From contig QIKQ01000141.1 in assembly GCA_003233075.1 (NCBI GenBank), positions 1 through 8,244 of the forward strand: 8,244 bases of DNA, in the 5' to 3' direction. Position 1 is the first letter of the stretch. Each line of letters opens with the position of its first letter. A program made the translations under genes and the position numbers. This DNA comes from Gammaproteobacteria bacterium (GTDB taxonomy: Bacteria > Pseudomonadota > Gammaproteobacteria > SZUA-21). This document shows positions 6,675 to 8,244 of the stretch, piece after piece. The notes under the pieces are model-generated. The model worked only from the letters and a program-made list of their open reading frames with translations. It was not told the DNA's origin and did no database searches.

Positions 6675-7367
6675 TTAACTATCTAGCCATCGGTAACCCA
6701 TGCCATACACTGTCTCAATTGCATCAAACTCTGAATCAAACACAATAAATTTTTTTCGGATGCGTTTTATATGAGAAGTAATGGTGCTGTCATCAACCAC
6801 GACATTAGATTCTTGCATTAATTGATCTCGGTTTTTAACGTGTCCAGGATAACGCGCTAATGCATGCACCAACCAAAATTCGGTGAGTGTAAGATCTATG
6901 GGTTTTTTATCCCAGGTAACCGTAAAACGATTTAAATCTAAACATAATTTACCGTGCTCAATGAGAGACTCAGTTTCTGGTGGCGCTTTAAGTGCTTCAG
7001 TTCGACGAAATAACGCAGCAATGCGCGCGGTCAAATGTGGCAAACCTATATCTTTGGTGAGATAGTCATCTGCACCGAGACGTAATCCGGAAATTACATC
7101 GAAATCACTGTCTCTGGCGGTCAGAAAGATGATTGGCAAGGTTGCCGACATGTTACGCAATTCTCGGCAAAGTTCAAAACCACCGTCGATTTCGTCTTCT
7201 AAGCCAATATCAAGCAACGCTAAATCAGGCAGGCGAAGCTCAAACGCTTTCATTGCTTCAGTTCGATTACTGTAGGTCTGGACATCGTAACCCTGTTTTT
7301 TAAGCACGTCCGCATAATTTTCTCGAATCGCTGGTTCATCTTCAACTATTGCTACTCGTTTAGACAT
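6675..7367 (-). CDS. pdsR: Dedicated sortase system response regulator (PdsR-like, OmpR family)
   Basis: This is a 230-residue DNA-binding response regulator. The receiver (about 1-122) has E9-D10-E11, phospho-acceptor D53 in LLDIGL, T83 in FLTARD and K105. The residue after K105 is Asp (TKDIGLP) where most families have Pro. The C-terminal winged helix (about 135-229) includes LTLTEFWLVHALARYPGHV and the closing VYGMGYRWL. The GGFELCRELR..LPIIFLTARDS and GLRLGADDYLTKD stretches match my memory of the sortase-dedicated regulator family (TIGR03787). I chose the second ATG (7367, MSKRVAIVEDEP) because AAAGGA lies 8 nt upstream of it, whereas the ATG at 7376 has its AAGG directly abutting. It is first in a two-gene operon with the kinase. 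A promoter candidate at 7442-7470 carries a possible operator, so autoregulation is plausible but inferred. Confidence 0.87.
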   Translation of the reverse strand: MSKRVAIVEDEPAIRENYADVLKKQGYDVQTYSNRTEAMKAFELRLPDLALLDIGLEDEIDGGFELCRELRNMSATLPIIFLTARDSDFDVISGLRLGADDYLTKDIGLPHLTARIAALFRRTEALKAPPETESLIEHGKLCLDLNRFTVTWDKKPIDLTLTEFWLVHALARYPGHVKNRDQLMQESNVVVDDSTITSHIKRIRKKFIVFDSEFDAIETVYGMGYRWLDS

Positions 7368-7441
7368 ACCTTGCATCCTTTATTTTAAATTTTTGTGTTG
7401 AGTTTTGATTTTAGGATAATAGCAAATACAGCGGATTAAAA

Positions 7442-7470
7442 TATATAAGGGATTTGCAAATAAGTGTAAA
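7442..7470 (-). promoter_or_regulatory. Candidate sigma-70 promoter for pdsR-pdsS
   Basis: Read on the minus strand, TTTACA (7470-7465; 5 of 6 to consensus), a 17-bp spacer and TATATA (7447-7442; 4 of 6) form a reasonable promoter. Transcription would start near 7435, giving a leader of about 70 nt. An AAGTGTA motif (7462-7468) overlaps the -35 box and could be a regulator contact site. AT-rich surroundings make chance matches easy. Confidence 0.45.
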
Positions 7471-7504
7471 AGCCATATTTCTGCCACATTTAATCAGCAG
7501 TTTT

Positions 7505-7537
7505 CCAGCAAAATACAAGTGTTCCTACACTTGCTGG
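7505..7537. promoter_or_regulatory. Palindromic site between divergent transcription units
   Basis: CAAGTGT (7516-7522) and ACACTTG (7527-7533) form a perfect 7-bp inverted repeat around TCCT. Overlapping it, CCAGCAA (7505-7511) and TTGCTGG (7531-7537) form a second 7-bp inverted repeat with a wider loop, so the two pairings compete. The motif AAGTGTA/T occurs at 7462-7468, at 7517-7523 and inverted at 7526-7532. The location just upstream of the small-protein genes and of the regulator promoter suggests an operator. No T-run follows, so a terminator is less likely. Confidence 0.4.
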
Positions 7538-7588
7538 GTGTTTAATTAACATTATGGATAAACGAGTTGTAATGAAATTAGGGAGTCA

Positions 7589-7885
7589 ATGCGAAGGCTA
7601 ACTAAGCTGAAGCAAAAATTGAAGGTGAATATGATGATTAAACAAATGAATGAATACAAATTAACTCCAAAATCGTATTTTGCTATGACCCTTAGCTTAA
7701 TACTGGGAACGGTATCTTCTTTAGCGTTGGCGATGTTTGTAAGTCTTTTACCTGTCGATCCAGGTGCTTCATTTAACCCTGTGTCAGCTGATTCAGTTTC
7801 AAGTTCTATCAGTGCGAAATTACAGTCTAAATCTAACAATAAAGTAAGAAAAGTAAGAATAAATAAACCGAATGGGCAAGCTTAG
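7589..7885 (+). CDS. Small single-TM protein, unknown function
   Basis: I do not recognise a family. The product, at most 98 residues, has a Lys-rich N-terminal segment, one hydrophobic helix (about 31-54, ending VSLL), then a Ser/Asn-rich tail with a basic end (KVRKVRINK). The charge pattern suggests the N-terminus is inside and the tail is periplasmic. The start is uncertain. The ATG at 7589 has AGGGAG only 3 nt upstream. The ATG at 7634 has AAGGTG at 7622-7627 with 6 nt spacing, and it would make the N-terminus (MIKQ..) resemble the next gene's (MAKIKQ..). The stop overlaps the ribosome site of the following gene, so the two are coupled. It is divergent from the PdsR-like regulator and is a candidate regulon member by position only. 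Confidence 0.65.
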   Translation: MRRLTKLKQKLKVNMMIKQMNEYKLTPKSYFAMTLSLILGTVSSLALAMFVSLLPVDPGASFNPVSADSVSSSISAKLQSKSNNKVRKVRINKPNGQA

Positions 7886-7896
7886 GAGTAGGCATT

Positions 7897-8022
7897 ATGG
7901 CTAAAATTAAACAAAGGTTTGGCATTAGTAAAGACGCGATGTTAGGCATTGCAATGAGCTTTGCTGTGGGTCTCATTACCTCGATTATTTTAACCCTGAT
8001 CGTGCTTTTAATATCTAATTAA
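7897..8022 (+). CDS. 41-residue single-TM small protein, unknown function
   Basis: This is a very small membrane protein (MAKIKQRFGISKDAM then a helix at about 15-39, ending SN). AGGAG at 7884-7888 lies 8 nt before the ATG and overlaps the previous gene's stop codon, a strong sign that it is translated. By eye its helix follows the same pattern as the preceding protein (G, then V/I, S/T, S, I/L, x, L, then V, x, L, L/I), with a shared IKQ near the N-terminus. The two look like a diverged tandem pair. No function can be assigned. Tiny helices of this type often regulate a larger membrane partner such as a sensor kinase, but that is speculation. Confidence 0.65.
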   Translation: MAKIKQRFGISKDAMLGIAMSFAVGLITSIILTLIVLLISN

Positions 8023-8070
8023 TAGCTGCTCGATTTGTATAGAAAGCTTGCAGGAATTGAGGAAAAATGT

Positions 8071-8244
8071 ATGACAAAATTAAATTCACTTTGTGCTGGA
8101 ATAGACGCTAAAACAAAACTTCAGCACAATTCAAGCAGCCTACTCAATCTTGGCTCTAGCCCGCATTTCTCACAGCCCGTCTACTGCGACGGCCCAATTG
8201 CATACTATGACACGTTTTCACTCGGTCCAAGCGCTCGACATAGT
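8071..8244 (+). CDS. Possible small or partial reading frame at right edge
   Basis: The ATG at 8071 has GAGGAA (8059-8064) 6 nt upstream and opens a frame of 58 codons that is still open at the window end. The product starts MTKLNSLCAG and shows no signal peptide, membrane helix or motif I know. Base composition becomes clearly more GC-rich after about 8155, so the frame may cross a junction instead of being one gene. A competing minus-strand frame enters from the edge and stops at 8156-8158. An alternative ATG at 8067 gives only 14 codons. Confidence 0.3.
   Translation, partial: MTKLNSLCAGIDAKTKLQHNSSSLLNLGSSPHFSQPVYCDGPIAYYDTFSLGPSARHS

Noticed and set aside
7368..7376. Upstream ATG at 7376 as regulator start
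   Set aside because: AAGG abuts it with no spacing, while the ATG at 7367 has AAAGGA at 8 nt and gives the family-typical MSKRVAIVEDEP start.
7748..7765. LPVDPG in the small protein as a sortase LPXTG-type signal
   Set aside because: It lacks the T-G of LPXTG, and it follows the membrane helix instead of preceding a C-terminal helix and basic tail as sortase signals do.

Overview
The window looks like chromosomal DNA of a flagellated marine gammaproteobacterium. The coding regions are AT-rich (estimated by eye at just under 40 percent G+C). There is a chemotaxis-type receptor behind a promoter resembling the flagellar sigma-28 (FliA) type, a tRNA-Glu with encoded CCA behind a gammaproteobacterial stable-RNA promoter, and a two-component system that I recognise as the PdsS/PdsR pair of the 'proteobacterial dedicated sortase' systems found mainly in marine Proteobacteria. 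This lineage guess is inference from gene content only.

Layout. Positions 1-649 hold no convincing gene. They contain a 356-bp segment (57-412) bounded by 37-bp near-perfect inverted repeats, MITE-like, with a perfect 14-bp-stem REP-like hairpin inside. A FliA-type promoter (650-676) precedes a three-gene plus-strand operon (750-4031): a two-TM methyl-accepting chemotaxis-like protein without a periplasmic sensor domain, a single-domain STAS anti-anti-sigma protein, and a three-domain REC-PP2C-HATPase protein of the HsbR/RsbU kind. Positions 4032-4324 are non-coding, and part of the stretch is hairpin-rich and higher in G+C. Next come the tRNA promoter (4325-4359) and tRNA-Glu(UUC) (4374-4449).

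On the minus strand, convergent with the tRNA and overlapping its 3' end by 13 bp, lies the histidine kinase (4437-6662). It has a CBM9-like extracytoplasmic domain. Its response regulator is encoded upstream (6675-7367), and transcription runs regulator then kinase from a promoter near 7442-7470. Divergent from the regulator are two tiny single-TM proteins (7589-7885 and 7897-8022) that look like diverged tandem paralogues, then a possible third reading frame running off the right edge at 8071-8244.

How the parts may work together. The first operon has all the pieces of a partner-switching module: a STAS switch protein plus a protein carrying both a PP2C phosphatase and a Ser/Thr-kinase-like ATPase under one receiver domain. 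It is co-transcribed with an MCP-like receptor and probably expressed with late flagellar genes, so it may link motility or chemotaxis signalling to a downstream lifestyle switch. The second region is a sensor system whose known relatives accompany a sortase and its target. No sortase or target is inside this window, and the divergent small membrane proteins are the nearest candidates for regulated genes. The intergenic region between them carries a palindrome and repeated AAGTGTA/T motifs, one of which overlaps the proposed regulator promoter.
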